The notes under the pieces were generated by a model. The model ran no database searches. It was not told where the DNA came from and saw only the letters and a list, made by a program, of their open reading frames with translations. Shown piece by piece: positions 62,745 through 64,000 of a DNA stretch of 64,000 bases. Within the stretch, counting starts at the first letter, position 1; the number at the start of each line of letters is the position of its first letter. Made by a program: the position numbers and the translations under genes. Source of the stretch: Leptothrix cholodnii SP-6 (lineage in GTDB: Bacteria; Pseudomonadota; Gammaproteobacteria; Burkholderiales; Burkholderiaceae_C); contig NC_010524.1 of NCBI RefSeq assembly GCF_000019785.1, forward strand, positions 3,336,001 to 3,400,000, written 5' to 3'.

Positions 62745-63926
62745 TCATGCCTCCTCGGCAGCCTGTCTGGCTTCTTCCTGAGCGGGACCCGAGGCCTTAT
62801 CGACTCGCGCAGCACGCCAGCGTCGATAGCTTCCAACAGCACTGCGGAGTTGTCGCTCGACCGCGAACCGGATCGCGGGCTTGCGCCAGACCGACCATGT
62901 CAACGTCTCGTGCACCGTCGAGATGGTGGACTTGTACTGCGATTCACCGGCCATCAAGTCATAGACATCGAAGCCGAGAGCCGCGTTGTGCTGCACCGCC
63001 AAGGTATGAGTCACCAAGCCGGGACGGCCGTGCTTCTCCAGCACGGTGTAATCGAAACCGGACTGATAGACGTAAAGTCGCTTCCCTCGTATGAAACTGT
63101 AGAGATACCCGACATCCCGCTCACCGGCTCGGACCCGCAGCATCTGGATTTCGCCCCGCGCCAACTGACGCGCAATGACCAGCCGATGGAGTTGGAACCG
63201 GAATTCGCTCTTGAATGAGCCATCTTCGCCGAGAGCCGCCCAGCGATCCTGATGCAGGGCCACCATCTTGTCGAAGAAACTCAGTGCCTGTTCAACATCA
63301 ACGGCGACAGTCACCTCGATCGGACCCAGGGTCTGATACTCCTTGATGCTGCGACGGATGAACCGCCGAGCGTGGCCACTCACCAAAGGCGTGAAATCAA
63401 GCTTGTGCGCTCGAACAGGTTCGAGCGCAATCGCATAGGACATGCGCTGCTCATCGTGACGCTCCAGGTTTCCGCTCACTTCGGCAGAGTAGCCGTGCCC
63501 TTCGAGACCGGGCAGGTGCAACTCTTGACCGGCGCCCACGCAGTCGGCCCACCGCTTGACAAGGGCCTCCCGCAAGGCGTCGCCATGTTGACCGTCCAGC
63601 AGAAAATCATTGTGCTCGACCATCGCACCGTTGTAGATGGGATCTCCCGCAGCGTGCAGGTGCCAAGCCGTGCAGAACGGCATTCCGCCCAACTTTCGCG
63701 TGTTGCGCACCAGGACACCGAGCCCAACGACACGTCCACCAGAGACGGCCTTGAGCAGACGACGCTCGAACTGGTCCGGCAGCAACTCGAGCCAACAGCC
63801 GATCCAAGACCACGAGTTGAAGAAACTGGCATCTGGAGCGCGCAACTCAAGATCGCGCCAGAGAGCTTCAAGTTCGTTCAGGGGCGGAAGCGCATCAAAT
63901 GAGATGCCGTATTGCGTTGCTGCCAC
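62745..63926 (-). CDS. Second CelD/BcsL-type (GNAT fold) acyltransferase
   Basis: 393 residues, same family as the gene at 61431 but divergent. Motifs: ELEALWRDLELRAPDASFFNSWSWIGCWLELLP, SGHARRFIRRSIKEYQTLG, MVALHQDRWAALGEDGSFKS, LRVRAGERDVGYLYSFIRGKRLYVYQSGFDY and DLMAGESQYKSTIST, the last typical for this group. A basic C-terminal helix follows. The gap of 153 bp to the next gene holds nothing clear. The adjacent TviB/TviC-like genes suggest a role in modifying a surface polysaccharide. Confidence 0.83.
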   Translation of the reverse strand: MAATQYGISFDALPPLNELEALWRDLELRAPDASFFNSWSWIGCWLELLPDQFERRLLKAVSGGRVVGLGVLVRNTRKLGGMPFCTAWHLHAAGDPIYNGAMVEHNDFLLDGQHGDALREALVKRWADCVGAGQELHLPGLEGHGYSAEVSGNLERHDEQRMSYAIALEPVRAHKLDFTPLVSGHARRFIRRSIKEYQTLGPIEVTVAVDVEQALSFFDKMVALHQDRWAALGEDGSFKSEFRFQLHRLVIARQLARGEIQMLRVRAGERDVGYLYSFIRGKRLYVYQSGFDYTVLEKHGRPGLVTHTLAVQHNAALGFDVYDLMAGESQYKSTISTVHETLTWSVWRKPAIRFAVERQLRSAVGSYRRWRAARVDKASGPAQEEARQAAEEA

Positions 63927-64000
63927 GTTGATGTTTCGTTGGAGATTGGTGATCAGTCACTGCTTACGCATCGAACGTCGCAGTGACACGGGTCAAGTCA

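Overview
The window is very GC-rich, with short intergenic gaps, many ATGA-type start/stop overlaps and dispersed palindromic repeats of a kind common in Burkholderiales. Gene content (class I fumarase, Acs, UPF0114, an AtzE/AtzG/AtzH/AtzF set, BMP-type ABC transporter) points to an environmental betaproteobacterium of the Leptothrix/Rubrivivax/Comamonadaceae type. That placement is an inference from content, not a measured one. I saw no tRNA, rRNA, CRISPR array, transposase or integrase.

Left flank (1-3.1 kb): the 3' part of a PAS-GGDEF-EAL cyclic-di-GMP enzyme and a questin-oxidase-like protein. Nitrogen operon (3.2-14.4 kb, minus strand, eleven genes): read in transcription order it encodes allophanate hydrolase (AtzF), AtzG, AtzE, AtzH, a BMP-type binding protein, two permeases, biuret amidohydrolase (BiuH), a double ABC ATPase, a second cysteine hydrolase and a GntR/FCD regulator. 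It should import a urea-type or biuret-type compound and strip it to ammonia and CO2. Upstream of atzF I find a near-consensus sigma-54 promoter (GG-N10-GC) and, over the predicted start site, a GTATAC palindrome suited to the GntR protein.

A divergent sigma-54 activator (14.8-15.9 kb, AAA+ plus a C-terminal helix-turn-helix region, no sensor domain) separates the nitrogen operon from the main feature: a roughly 31-kb plus-strand contractile injection system (CIS, phage-tail-like) locus at 16.0-46.8 kb. This locus also starts at a sigma-54-type promoter (TGGCACG-N4-TCGC) behind an array of inverted repeats that could be activator sites. It encodes a DUF4255 tail-terminator protein, two sheaths, two tubes, a CIS_tube hub protein, a split VgrG (gp27-like and gp5-like), a gp25 wedge, a baseplate-J protein, a gpI-like tail protein, an Afp15-type AAA+ ATPase and a DUF4157-OmpA fusion. 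Between the baseplate and the ATPase is a block I cannot match to known parts. It holds two small PKD-like proteins whose domains appear split across gene boundaries, three proteins sharing an N-terminal module (309, 644 and 1660 residues), and a 540-residue protein.

Right flank (46.8-64 kb): a small hypothetical protein, an LplT-PlsC fusion, a DUF2145/YiaA-type envelope operon, a divergent XRE regulator, acetyl-CoA synthetase with a clear terminator, a UPF0114 membrane protein, class I fumarase, an MscS-type channel, an RluA-type pseudouridine synthase, and the edge of a surface-polysaccharide locus (TviB/TviC-like enzymes and two CelD-type acyltransferases). The last 3 kb are visibly less GC-rich.
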